Assembly: GCF_001735805.1 (NCBI RefSeq)
Contig: NZ_CP017248.1
Location: forward strand, 4,650,001 to 4,714,000
Direction: 5' to 3'
DNA length: 64,000 bases
Origin: Streptomyces fodineus
GTDB taxonomy: Bacteria > Actinomycetota > Actinomycetes > Streptomycetales > Streptomycetaceae
In this document: positions 25,017 through 33,714 of the stretch, piece by piece
Layout of the letters: each line of letters starts with the position of its first letter
Position numbering within the stretch: position 1 is the stretch's first letter
Position numbers and translations under genes: made by a program
Notes under the pieces: model-generated
Told to the model about the DNA's origin: nothing
What the model saw: the letters and a program-made list of their open reading frames with translations, nothing else
Database searches by the model: none

Positions 25017-28000
25017 TCATGTCTGGGCCTGCGTTGGCTCAGTCTCGGGTGCGAGGGCCGTCTGGATCAGTTGGTGGCGGCGGCCGCGGCGAACCAAGGT
25101 GCCGCGGCCGGGCGGCTGGGCGGAGGCGTACAGGCCGGGGAAGAGCTGGCCTTCGGTGCGGTCGCCCGTCATCACCAGCGCCGTGGCGCCGGTCTCGCGC
25201 AGTGCCGTCAGGAACGGCTCGTACAGGGCGCGGGAGGACCCGGCGAGCCGGCGGGCGACGACGAAGTGCAGGCCGATGTCGCGGGCGGAGGAGATGTAGG
25301 GCAGGAACGGGGTGAGGGGCTGCTGGTCGGCCGCGGTGAGGATGTCGTAGTCGTCGACGAGGATCACGATCCGCGGGCCGGTGAACGACGGCTCATCGGT
25401 CAGGGCGTCGGGGTCGGGGGCCTCCGGAAGGCGTTTTGCCAGCTCGGTGGCGATGCCGGTGGCGAGTGCCTGGGAGAGCGCTGTGTTGTGCGCGTAGCCG
25501 CCGCGGTACGGCTCCGGGATCACTCCCCGCAGGCCGCGCCGCGGATCGAACACGCCGAAGACCAGCTCGTCCTTGTCGTAGCGGTCGATGAGGGAGTGGG
25601 AGACGAGCCTGAGCAGGTTGGTCTTGCCGCACTCGTTGTCGCCGAGGACCAGCAGGTGCTGGTCGGCGCCGAACAGGTCCAGGACGGTCGCGGAGAGGGT
25701 CTCCTGGTCGACCCCGATCGGGATCGCGTGCGGTTCCGCCACGGTGGAGGGCAGGCGCTGCGCGGGCAGCCTGGTCGGCAGCACCCGCACGGGCGCGGCG
25801 GTCTCACCGTGCCAGGCGGCGCGCAGCGTGGCCGCCGCCTGCTCCAAGGCCGGGCCGAGGCCGTCCGTCGTGGCGTGCGCGTCGATGCGAGGAAGTGCCA
25901 CCTGGGCGAACAACTTGCCGTCCGTCAGAGCCCGGCCGGGAGTGTCCACCGAGAGAGTCTCGGAGAGCTTGCGGTCGACGGAGGAGTCTGCCGGGTCGTT
26001 GAGACGCAGTTCGATGCGGCTGCCGAACAGGGACTGGGTGGCGATGCGCACGTCGTTCCAGCGGAGCATCCCCGCCACGACATGGATGCCATAGCCGCTG
26101 CCCCGTTTGAGGAGGTCGGCCACATCGTCGTCGAGGTGGGCGAACTCGTCGCGCAGAGCACCGAAGCCGTCGATGAGCAGCACCACGTCGGTGGAACCGA
26201 GCTGGGGAAGTTCCCCCCGTGCGCGCAGAGCCCGCAGCTGGTCGACCGAGTCGATGCCCCGTTCGCGGAAGCTCTTTTCGCGCTCGGCGAGCATGGCGCG
26301 AACCTCGGCGACGGTGCGGGCGGCGCGTTCGTGGTCGGCGCGGGTCGCGATGCCGCCGACGTGCGGCAGGTCCGCCAGGGCGCTGAGTCCGCCGCCGGCC
26401 AGGTCCAGGCCGTAGACGGCGACATCACGCGGGGTGTGGGTGAGGGCGAGGGAGAGCGCCAGGGTGCGCAGCAGGATCGTCTTGCCGGAAGCGGGGCCGC
26501 CGATGACGGCAGTGTGCCCGCCTGCCGTGTTCAGGTCCTGCACCCACGGGCCCTGCCACTGCCGGGCCGGATCGTCGAGCACACCCAGCGGCACCTGCAA
26601 CGGGCCGCCGGGGTTGGCGAGCTGGAGGCCGTCGGCGGATACCCGGACGGGGCCCGCAGCCACGTCGAGAGTGAGCGCTTCGGGCAGCGGCGGCAGCCAG
26701 ATCCGGCGCACCGGTTCGGCGATGTCGGCGAGCCTGCCGACCGCCACGCCCAGGACCGTCGGCCCGGTCTCGCGCTCACGCGGCACCGGCGCGTCCTCGC
26801 CCGGCGCGGCAGCGGGGGCGTTGAAGGCGGGATATGTCCAGGCGCGGGGTTCGGCGTCGGTGGTGCTCTCGCGTACGACGGGGCCGCGGTACGCACCGGA
26901 GACGAAGCCCGCCTTGAAGCGGGTGTAGGTGGAGGTGTCGACCTTCAGGTAGCCGAAGCCGGGCAGGGGCGGAAGGTGGAAGGCGTCGGTGGTGTCCAGG
27001 ACCGTACGTGACTCGTCCGCCGAGAAGGTGCGCAGACCGAGCCGGTACGACAGATACGTCTCCAGCCCTTTGAGCTTGCCGCCCTCGATGCGCTGGCTGG
27101 ACAGCAGCAGGTGGACACCGATGGAGCGGCCGATGCGGCCGATCGACAGGAACAGGTCGATGAAGTCCGGTTTCGCGGTGAGGAGTTCGCCGAACTCGTC
27201 GATGACGACGAACAGATGCGGCAGCGGTTCGAGGCCGGGCCGGGCCGTGGCGCGCAGGGTGCGGTAGTGCCCGATGTCGGCGACGTTGCCCGCGTCCTTG
27301 AGGACCTGCTGACGGCGCTTGATCTCACCAGCCAGCGAGGTGTGCACGCGCTCGACCAGTCCCGCCTGGTTCTCCAGGTTCGTGATCACTCCCGCCACGT
27401 GCGGCAGACCGGCGAACGGGGCGAACGTGGCACCGCCCTTGTAGTCGACGAGGACCATCGCCAGATCGTCCGGCGCGTGCGTCGTCACCAGGGCCAGTAC
27501 GAGGGTGCGCAGCAGTTCGCTCTTGCCGGAGCCGGTCGCGCCGACGCACAGCCCATGCGGGCCCATGCCGAGTTCGGCAGACTCCTTCAGGTCGAGCAGC
27601 ACCGGCTCATGCCGGTCGTCCAGGCCGATCGGCACCCGCAGGAAGTCCCGCTCCCCGCGCGGCGCCCACGTCCGGACTGGGTCGAGGGCGGCCATGTCGT
27701 CGATGCCGAGCAGCTGCGGGAAGTCGACGGGTCCGGAGACGGGCGTGCCCTCGGTGGCGGACTCGGCGGACAGGCGCAGCGGCGCGAGGGCTCGGGCGAG
27801 GCCCTCGGCCTCGGGGAGTCCGGTGCGGTCGACGACCCCGTCCGTCCGTACGACCTGCTCTCCGCGCAGATCCTCCACCGTGACCTGGTCGCCGTCGACG
27901 GTGATCCGCAGGGAGACGTGATCAGGCTCGTGAACCTGTTCGGCGAGCAGGTGCAGAACCGTGACGCCCATGTCGTCCAGAGCGACGGCGGCGTCCGGAC

Positions 28001-29012
28001 GCGGTAGCTCGATGGCGTTTTCCCCGTACGCGTCGCTGAGGACCAGCAGCCGGTCGGTCAGGGCGAGCGCCTTGTTGTCGGACAGCCCGCGGCGCACTTC
28101 GGCCGCGTATGAGGCGCGCCGCCCCAGGTCCGTGCCGATCACCTGGGCCAGCTGAGCCATGCCGGGGGCGATACGGCGCGCGGCGAGGGCGCCGTCATGG
28201 CTTTGCGGGTCGAGGACGTGCGGGAGCCACTTCGCCCACTCCCACTCCTCGATACGGTCCCCGGGGGCGGCGAGCGCGAGGGCGACGTCGTCCGGTGCGT
28301 GGGTCACGGCGGCCTGCACAAGCAGGGACCGGGCGACGCGCAACACCCCGGCGCGGTCGCCGACGATGCTGACGTTGCCTGCCCGGTCCAGTGGCACGGT
28401 CAGCGGGTGGTCGGACACGGTGGTGTAGCGGGCCTGCAGGGCGCGTGCCTCGTTCAGCATGAACGGGTCGGGCGGGGTGAGCACGCCCCCGACTGCCTGC
28501 TGGCCGATGGTCAGCTCCTGCACGGGTACGTCACCGACACCCACCCGCACGTGCAGGAAGTCCGCGTCCGTGCGACGCCGCTCCCACAGCCGTGCGGGAT
28601 CACGCAGGACGTCGTACAGGGCCATGGGCGCGGGGTGCAGCAGCCGAGCGGCACGACGACGCTCGCGCTCGGCCGCGCCCAACTCCGCACGCAGCTCCTC
28701 CAGGTACTCCAGGTACCGCTCACGCTGAACGCGCCGCTGGCGCTGTGCCTTGCCGCGCTGCGACAGGAACAGAGCGACCGCACCGAGCAGCGCGATGACG
28801 AGGACGACGGCGCCCAGGCCCGCGAACTGGCTGGAGCGGACCACCGTCATCATCACGACTGAGCTCATGACGCCGGCCATCGGCAACAGTGCGGTTGCTG
28901 GGCTGCCGGTCTTGCCCTCGGGCAGGTTCGGCGGAGGCTCGATCGAACGGGCCGCCGGCGGGAGCAGCGGACGCGTCGAGCGGGCGGGGCGATGGACCTG
29001 TTGCTGTGTCAC
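25017..29012 (-). CDS. eccC: Type VII secretion FtsK/SpoIIIE ATPase EccC
   Basis: A 1331-residue EccC in a single chain (EccCa and EccCb fused). Two membrane helices lie at about residues 45-95. Three ATPase domains follow, with P-loops at about residue 488 (GATGSGKSELLR), 836 (GGPASGKTILLR) and 1121 (GDNECGKTNLLR). Domain 1 has an intact Walker B (MVLVDYKGG and FVVIDEFGE); the other two also carry DD or D at this point (VVLLIDGFG; RIVILVDDYD). EccC recognises substrate signal sequences and powers export. The gene lies between a MinD/ParA-like ATPase (4-bp overlap) and the toxin operon, 150 bp downstream. Confidence 0.93.
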   Translation of the reverse strand: MTQQQVHRPARSTRPLLPPAARSIEPPPNLPEGKTGSPATALLPMAGVMSSVVMMTVVRSSQFAGLGAVVLVIALLGAVALFLSQRGKAQRQRRVQRERYLEYLEELRAELGAAERERRRAARLLHPAPMALYDVLRDPARLWERRRTDADFLHVRVGVGDVPVQELTIGQQAVGGVLTPPDPFMLNEARALQARYTTVSDHPLTVPLDRAGNVSIVGDRAGVLRVARSLLVQAAVTHAPDDVALALAAPGDRIEEWEWAKWLPHVLDPQSHDGALAARRIAPGMAQLAQVIGTDLGRRASYAAEVRRGLSDNKALALTDRLLVLSDAYGENAIELPRPDAAVALDDMGVTVLHLLAEQVHEPDHVSLRITVDGDQVTVEDLRGEQVVRTDGVVDRTGLPEAEGLARALAPLRLSAESATEGTPVSGPVDFPQLLGIDDMAALDPVRTWAPRGERDFLRVPIGLDDRHEPVLLDLKESAELGMGPHGLCVGATGSGKSELLRTLVLALVTTHAPDDLAMVLVDYKGGATFAPFAGLPHVAGVITNLENQAGLVERVHTSLAGEIKRRQQVLKDAGNVADIGHYRTLRATARPGLEPLPHLFVVIDEFGELLTAKPDFIDLFLSIGRIGRSIGVHLLLSSQRIEGGKLKGLETYLSYRLGLRTFSADESRTVLDTTDAFHLPPLPGFGYLKVDTSTYTRFKAGFVSGAYRGPVVRESTTDAEPRAWTYPAFNAPAAAPGEDAPVPRERETGPTVLGVAVGRLADIAEPVRRIWLPPLPEALTLDVAAGPVRVSADGLQLANPGGPLQVPLGVLDDPARQWQGPWVQDLNTAGGHTAVIGGPASGKTILLRTLALSLALTHTPRDVAVYGLDLAGGGLSALADLPHVGGIATRADHERAARTVAEVRAMLAEREKSFRERGIDSVDQLRALRARGELPQLGSTDVVLLIDGFGALRDEFAHLDDDVADLLKRGSGYGIHVVAGMLRWNDVRIATQSLFGSRIELRLNDPADSSVDRKLSETLSVDTPGRALTDGKLFAQVALPRIDAHATTDGLGPALEQAAATLRAAWHGETAAPVRVLPTRLPAQRLPSTVAEPHAIPIGVDQETLSATVLDLFGADQHLLVLGDNECGKTNLLRLVSHSLIDRYDKDELVFGVFDPRRGLRGVIPEPYRGGYAHNTALSQALATGIATELAKRLPEAPDPDALTDEPSFTGPRIVILVDDYDILTAADQQPLTPFLPYISSARDIGLHFVVARRLAGSSRALYEPFLTALRETGATALVMTGDRTEGQLFPGLYASAQPPGRGTLVRRGRRHQLIQTALAPETEPTQAQT

Positions 29013-30316
29013 CGAACCCGCACCGCCCTCTGCAGGGACTCGGCGGCGAGCTGGGTAGCCGCGCGGCGCGTGACCTCACCCAGCCGATCGGGCATGATCG
29101 GTCCGCCACCGGCCAGATGCCGGTCGTAGGGCAGATGCACGAGGGTGACTCCGGTTTCCCGCAGATGGGCCGTGGCGGCCTTCAGGTCGAGGTTCGCGTC
29201 GGGAGTGTTCGAGGTGAGGGCCACGACGGTGGAGGCGAGCGCGGCATGCGGCAGCCCGCCGAGCCAGTCCAGGACGATCCGGGTACCGCCCACGCCCTCG
29301 GCCGTGAGCGGTGCGACAACCACACGCGCGTGCGCGGTGTCCATCGCCGTACGGGCCACCTCGCCGGGCAACGTCTCGCAGTCCACGACCGTGACGGCGA
29401 AGTAACGCCGCAGCGCGAGCGTCACGGTGCGGTAGGTCGCGACGTCCAGCGGGGCGCCCACCCGGCCCTGACTCGCGGGCAGCAGCCAGCCGCCGTCCGC
29501 CACCGGCACCAAGTACCCGGTCACATCGTTCAGTTGCATCGAAGGAGTAAGGATCCGGGACAGCTCGACGCACGACCAGCGTACGGACTGAGCGCCCATA
29601 CGCACCGGCAGCGTGCCCAGGGCGGCGTCCGCCTCCAGAGCGAGCACGGGGTCGTGCCGGTAATGGCTGAACGCCCGTGAGAGCAGCGCGGCGGTCGTGG
29701 TCTTGCCCACGCCACCACGGATCGACGTCACCGCGATCACCCGGCCCGTCGTCACCGGCTGCTGCACCATGCTGCCCAGCCGGCTCTCCTCGGCGACCTC
29801 CTGCGCGGCCGACGAGGTCAGTTTGCGCAGCGACCGGCCGGAACGCCGGACCAGCGAATCGCCGTGCTGGGGCGAGCCGAGCGCGATGGCCAGGCGCGGG
29901 TCGAGCGTCGGCACCGGCTCGGGCGTCGCCATGGGCAGCCGGGCCTGGCGGGGCGGCCGTACGGCGGGGGAGGCGTTCGATGGCGTCGCCGGGGTCTGCG
30001 GGACTGCCTCGACACCGGGAGCGGGGGACCCGGGGTGGGCTTGGGCCGGCGGCGCCGGTGGAACCTCTGTCGCGGGGCGCGGGGATACCTGAGCCGGGGT
30101 CTGCGGGGCGGACCGCTCCCCGTCCCCGCGCGAGACCGGCCCCGTGGTGTGCTGTTCCCGGGACGGCCGACCCGGGTTGGGACGCTCCTCGTCCGGGAGG
30201 CGCACAGGCAAGGGTGGCCGGGCGTCACCCGGTGCACGCTGCTCGCGCGCCTCGTCGGCACAGCCCACGGTCAGCTCACGCAGCACGTCGTCCTGCCAAC
30301 GGCCGGGAGTCGTCAT
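29009..30316 (-). CDS. MinD/ParA-like ATPase of the T7SS locus
   Basis: A 435-residue protein from the ATG at 30316; a longer frame is open to 30400 but would run into eccD. The first 180 residues are Pro/Arg/Glu-rich and disordered. A deviant Walker A motif follows at about residue 200 (SIRGGVGKTTTAALLSRAF), then VLALEADAALGTL and VTVVDCETLPGEVARTAMDTA. Streptomyces and mycobacterial secretion loci carry similar EspI/MinD-like proteins thought to regulate or position the machine. It overlaps eccC by 4 bp and follows eccD by 10 bp. Confidence 0.85.
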   Translation of the reverse strand: MTTPGRWQDDVLRELTVGCADEAREQRAPGDARPPLPVRLPDEERPNPGRPSREQHTTGPVSRGDGERSAPQTPAQVSPRPATEVPPAPPAQAHPGSPAPGVEAVPQTPATPSNASPAVRPPRQARLPMATPEPVPTLDPRLAIALGSPQHGDSLVRRSGRSLRKLTSSAAQEVAEESRLGSMVQQPVTTGRVIAVTSIRGGVGKTTTAALLSRAFSHYRHDPVLALEADAALGTLPVRMGAQSVRWSCVELSRILTPSMQLNDVTGYLVPVADGGWLLPASQGRVGAPLDVATYRTVTLALRRYFAVTVVDCETLPGEVARTAMDTAHARVVVAPLTAEGVGGTRIVLDWLGGLPHAALASTVVALTSNTPDANLDLKAATAHLRETGVTLVHLPYDRHLAGGGPIMPDRLGEVTRRAATQLAAESLQRAVRVR

Positions 30317-30326
30317 CACCGCCACC

Positions 30327-31682
30327 TCACGCGAAGGTGCCCAGCAGCCGCTCGTACACCCCGAACACCCCGAGGACCAGCGGGAACAGAGCGACCACAC
30401 CAGCCGACTCCAGCACGTCGCCGGCCTTGCGCAGCCTTACTCGGACATGCTCGGCGGGCTGCACGGCCAGCACACCCAGCGACACCACGACCAGCACGCC
30501 GAGAGCGGCGAGCGGTGCCGGGGCTCCCGAATGCTCCCGCCACAACCAGGCCAACCGCAGCGCCACCACCATGGATGCCGCGAGCAGCGCGACTACCTCC
30601 GCCACCAGCGGGTAGGCGCGCGCCCGCAGCGCGAGGACGAACGCCACGGCGATGGCCAGCAGCACCGTCCATACCGTCACGGTACGCACCGCCAGCACTC
30701 CGGCGACGGCACCGCAGACCGCGGTGACGAGCGTCGCCAGCGCCAGCCCCCGATGCGTGGCGGCCAACGCGGTGGCCACCTGGTAGCGGCTGACGGACGA
30801 GCCCGCGGAGCGCCGGTCGTCTAGCCCGGACAGGCCCGATGCCGCCAGCGCCAACCGGGGCAGCACGCCCAGCGCGACAACGGAGACCACGGCAAGCAGC
30901 GCCCCGGCGCGTGCCGAACCGGCTCCGCCGGACTGGAACGCGAGCGCCACCTCCCAGCACGCGCCCGCTCCGGCCAGTGCCCCTGCCCCGACCAGCGCAC
31001 CCCGCCCGAACGGCGAGAACCACCCGAGCAGCAACAGCGCCACCACCAGGACCGAGAGCACGGCGGCCAACCGCACCGCTCCCGGCCAGCCCTGTGCGTC
31101 GGCAACCGACCAGGCGCCTTGCACGCCCACAGCGGCGCTCACCACGACCAGAGCGGCGGCAAGCCCCTTGTGCCCGGCCCGCCCCAGCAGCGCACCAGCC
31201 GCCGCGGCTACCACCGCGGTCACGAGGAGCGCCCATCCGGCGGCCCTGGCCTCGAATCCCTGGCGCGCCATGAAGCCGACGGCCGACGCCCAGACCACAC
31301 CCGCGCCCGCGGCCGTGATCCGCCGCGCCCTCGCGTCCCACCGCCAGGCCCGCACATCCAGATCGCCGGCCGCCTCGTCACTCACGTCATGGACGACCGG
31401 AGCGGACGGCGCGTCCTCGACCCGGACCAGCCGGAGTACAGCACCGTCGGGCACTCCCGCCGACTCCAGCGTGGCATCAGGCTCCAGAGCACTTCCGTCG
31501 GCCGTCACCAGGTGCCGGGCCTGCGGCTGCTCGGCCACCCGGTCGTCGAGCAGCCGCATCACCTCGGGCAACAGCAGCCCGACAGGCTCCCGAGCCGGCA
31601 GCACCAGATCCACCCGACGCCGCTCACCGACCAATGTGACTCGACTCAGTGCCGTACGGCTCACAGTCCCCCGGGATATCAC
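30327..31682 (-). CDS. eccD: Type VII secretion membrane channel protein EccD
   Basis: A 451-residue EccD. The N-terminal 95 residues are a ubiquitin-like cytoplasmic domain (SRVTLVGERRRVDLVLPAREPVGLLLPEVMRLL ... LRLVRVEDAP). Eleven hydrophobic segments follow from about residue 125 to the C-terminus. EccD dimers line the membrane vestibule of type VII machines. The gene sits between a small single-pass membrane protein gene and the MinD/ParA-like ATPase gene in a tight minus-strand operon. Confidence 0.92.
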   Translation of the reverse strand: MISRGTVSRTALSRVTLVGERRRVDLVLPAREPVGLLLPEVMRLLDDRVAEQPQARHLVTADGSALEPDATLESAGVPDGAVLRLVRVEDAPSAPVVHDVSDEAAGDLDVRAWRWDARARRITAAGAGVVWASAVGFMARQGFEARAAGWALLVTAVVAAAAGALLGRAGHKGLAAALVVVSAAVGVQGAWSVADAQGWPGAVRLAAVLSVLVVALLLLGWFSPFGRGALVGAGALAGAGACWEVALAFQSGGAGSARAGALLAVVSVVALGVLPRLALAASGLSGLDDRRSAGSSVSRYQVATALAATHRGLALATLVTAVCGAVAGVLAVRTVTVWTVLLAIAVAFVLALRARAYPLVAEVVALLAASMVVALRLAWLWREHSGAPAPLAALGVLVVVSLGVLAVQPAEHVRVRLRKAGDVLESAGVVALFPLVLGVFGVYERLLGTFA

Positions 31683-31695
31683 GCGTTCGAACCTA

Positions 31696-31989
31696 TCATC
31701 GGGCCGAATTCCCAGGCTGCGGTGGAGCGGTGGGCTGACCGGAGGGCGTGGACACAGGCACAGAGGTCCCGTACGGAGCCTTCCCGATCACGCGATGTGC
31801 GATGAAGGACCACCCCACACACCCGGCACACACCACGGCGGCGATCACCACCCCCGCGAACGCCTTCCCGAGCCGCTCGTCCACGGTCCGCCGCTGCCGC
31901 TGCGCCCCGAACAACACGGCATCACGCAACCGCCGACGCCGCACCGCCACGGACTCAAGAAGCTGACTGTCGTAATCCTGGGCTGACAT
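31696..31989 (-). CDS. Small single-pass membrane protein of the T7SS locus
   Basis: A 97-residue protein (ATG at 31989; a GTG just before it is also possible). Residues 1-42 are charged and cytoplasmic (DYDSQLLESVAVRRRRLRDAVLFGAQRQRRTVDERL), one transmembrane helix spans about 45-65 (AGVVIAAVVCAGCVGWSFIAH), and a Pro/Ser/Thr-rich tail follows outside. EccB has the same topology but a far larger extracytoplasmic domain. No EccB is found here, so this could be a reduced substitute. That is speculation. It lies 13 bp before eccD. Confidence 0.7.
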   Translation of the reverse strand: MSAQDYDSQLLESVAVRRRRLRDAVLFGAQRQRRTVDERLGKAFAGVVIAAVVCAGCVGWSFIAHRVIGKAPYGTSVPVSTPSGQPTAPPQPGNSAR

Positions 31990-32157
31990 CACTCAAATCC
32001 GGTTCGCTGGACACGCGGGTGCTCGCCGAACATCTTCTCGCCGTGCGGATTCGGGACGCAACGAGGCAGGAGATGGGCGGCGGTCAGCAGCGCAGGCCGA
32101 CGATGCCTCAGCCATAGCGCTCTGCCTCCGTGACCACCTCGCCCCGTCGTCCCGGAC

Positions 32158-32634
32158 CTATGACGGCCAGACGACTGCGCCGTCACGCACTACCAAAGGC
32201 ACGGGCAGGCGCTCTTCGTAGAACCGAATCCAGCCAAGATGGACCTCGCCGCCGGAGCCTCGGTGCCGCTCGCTGGCCTTGGCCGCAAGCCAGCTGAGGA
32301 GTTCACCAGTGCGCTCGAAATCGTCCGGATGGATCTCCTGCCGGCTGGTCAGCGCCCAGCACTCCTGCCCCGTGTCCTGCAGACGCAGCAACACGGAGAC
32401 AAGTGCGCCCCCAACTTTGTAGCCACCACCCTGCTGACCGAGAAGGGGCTCGGGATGATCCTCGATGACGAACTCTCCGTCTTCGTCATCCACCACGACC
32501 GGAAATTCTGTGACGATACGGAATGTTTCCGGCTGGGGGCCCGCTCCCAGATGCCATCGCAGCTCCGTGAGTTCCCCCGCCGACAACTCGTCGCGCAAGT
32601 CCAACGCAAGCATCAGCTCGAACATGTCAGCCAT
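32158..32634 (-). CDS. Conserved hypothetical protein in the T7SS locus
   Basis: A 158-residue acidic protein: MADMFELMLALDLRDELSAGELTELRWHLG, then ETFRIVTEFPVVVDDEDGEFVIED and QECWALTSRQEIHPDDFERTGELLSWLA. No signal peptide, membrane helix or catalytic motif. I do not recognise a named domain, but the layout looks like a complete small cytoplasmic protein. It is placed between the Esx-like genes and the membrane components. A substrate-adaptor role would be a guess. Confidence 0.65.
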   Translation of the reverse strand: MADMFELMLALDLRDELSAGELTELRWHLGAGPQPETFRIVTEFPVVVDDEDGEFVIEDHPEPLLGQQGGGYKVGGALVSVLLRLQDTGQECWALTSRQEIHPDDFERTGELLSWLAAKASERHRGSGGEVHLGWIRFYEERLPVPLVVRDGAVVWPS

Positions 32635-32712
32635 GGTCGCGCAGGCTACAGATGCATGGCCTGTTCGGGCGAGCGGCCGACGGAGCGGAGAGGGGGCACC
32701 GTCAACCGTCGG

Positions 32713-33024
32713 TCACCCGATGTTGTCGACCGCTGCTTTCGCCTTGGCGAGGGTGGCCTGAGCGGTGCCGTCGTTCTGCTCCAGCGTGTTGCGCACCAGA
32801 CGGATGATCTCGCGCACCTCGGCCGCGGCTTTGTGCCAGCGGACCTCCTTGCCGTGGTACTCGTCCGAGACACCATCGGCCTGGAAGTTGGCCATCGCCG
32901 CCTTGACCGCCCGGTCGCGGTCGGTCAGCACGCGCTCCAGATGACCGATGATGCCGGCCAGGCTGGTCTGTACGTCGGCGGAGGCGCCGGTGTCGTACGA
33001 GCGACGGTCTTGGTTCTGAGCCAT
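32713..33024 (-). CDS. Esx/WXG100-like small secreted protein (B-type)
   Basis: A 103-residue helical protein: DVQTSLAGIIGHLERVLTDRDRAVKAAMANFQADGVSDEYHGKEVRWHKAAAEVREIIRLVRNTLEQN. Size, a predicted helical hairpin and a C-terminal YxxxE-like spacing (EYHGKEV in the turn) fit the Esx family, although no strict W-x-G is present. It pairs with the gene immediately upstream (33081-33413), as Esx heterodimers do. Likely exported substrate or structural partner of the secretion system. Confidence 0.78.
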   Translation of the reverse strand: MAQNQDRRSYDTGASADVQTSLAGIIGHLERVLTDRDRAVKAAMANFQADGVSDEYHGKEVRWHKAAAEVREIIRLVRNTLEQNDGTAQATLAKAKAAVDNIG

Positions 33025-33080
33025 GATCGAGTCCCCCTTGAAGACGGTGACGACAGCGGTGACTTGCTCTTCGAGGACGG

Positions 33081-33413
33081 CTATCGCGCGCCGAAACGGG
33101 CCGCGTCGAAGTTGGCCATCCCCATGTTCTGGTGCGCGTTGTCACCCAACTCCACGTCACCACTGCCGAACGCCGTGTCCATACCGGACTGGCCGCCGAG
33201 GATCGCACCCAGCGAGCTGTTCAGGTCCGCTGTGATCTCGTCGGCATGCACCTTGAACGTGTCGAACGCGGCCTTGCCGGCACCGTTGAACTTCCCCTCC
33301 AACGGTTCGGCCGCCTGGATCAGCAACCTGATCAGCGTTCCCAGGTCGTCGCTTGAGCCGACGGTGCTCTTCCCGAGCTGCGACAGGGTCGTCGACCCCA
33401 TGTCGAACTTCAT
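33081..33413 (-). CDS. Esx/WXG100-like small secreted protein (A-type)
   Basis: A 110-residue protein opening MKFDMGSTTLSQLGKSTVGSSDDLGTLIRLLIQAAEPLEGKFNGAGKAAFDTFKVHADEI. The FNGAGKAAF turn occupies the position of W-x-G in WXG100 proteins. The final 35 residues extend past the usual hairpin. It is the first gene of the minus-strand secretion operon, preceded by about 300 bp that also hold the integrase terminator. Export by EccC/EccD is inferred from context. Confidence 0.78.
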   Translation of the reverse strand: MKFDMGSTTLSQLGKSTVGSSDDLGTLIRLLIQAAEPLEGKFNGAGKAAFDTFKVHADEITADLNSSLGAILGGQSGMDTAFGSGDVELGDNAHQNMGMANFDAARFGAR

Positions 33414-33628
33414 CCACCCACCCCGTAAGCGTGTTGTGTGCTGGGACTACTCAATCGCCGCTGCTTCACCTCGCGACGCCAGAGCCCACAGTGCGTCGAA
33501 CATCCTCTCGCATCTCAAGTTGCAGGCGCAACGCGAAAGGGACCGAAGTGGCGTGATCTGGTGCATGCGATAAGGCGAGGCTGAGGGCCATCTGGTCATC
33601 CGGGACGGGCTCGTGTCGCCGAATCGGT

Positions 33629-33656
33629 CGATGCAACCTGGATGAGCGTTGCATCG
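33629..33656. repeat. Inverted repeat beside the integrase
   Basis: CGATGCAAC and GTTGCATCG form a perfect 9-bp inverted repeat around a 10-bp spacer, 59 bp beyond the integrase stop codon. Arms and spacing resemble the core site of a tyrosine recombinase, but it could equally be an operator. I found no second copy in the window. Confidence 0.45.
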
Positions 33657-33679
33657 CCGACCTGGTACGGGGAAACGGC

Positions 33680-33708
33680 GGTGCCCCGCAACAGTGTTGC
33701 GGGGCACC
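33680..33708 (-). terminator. Hairpin downstream of the integrase gene
   Basis: GGTGCCCCGCAACA and its exact complement flank a single G (effective loop of a few bases), giving up to 14 bp of stem. It lies 6 bp past the integrase stop, as expected for a rho-independent type terminator without T tract. Confidence 0.7.
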
Positions 33709-33714
33709 GTGGGG

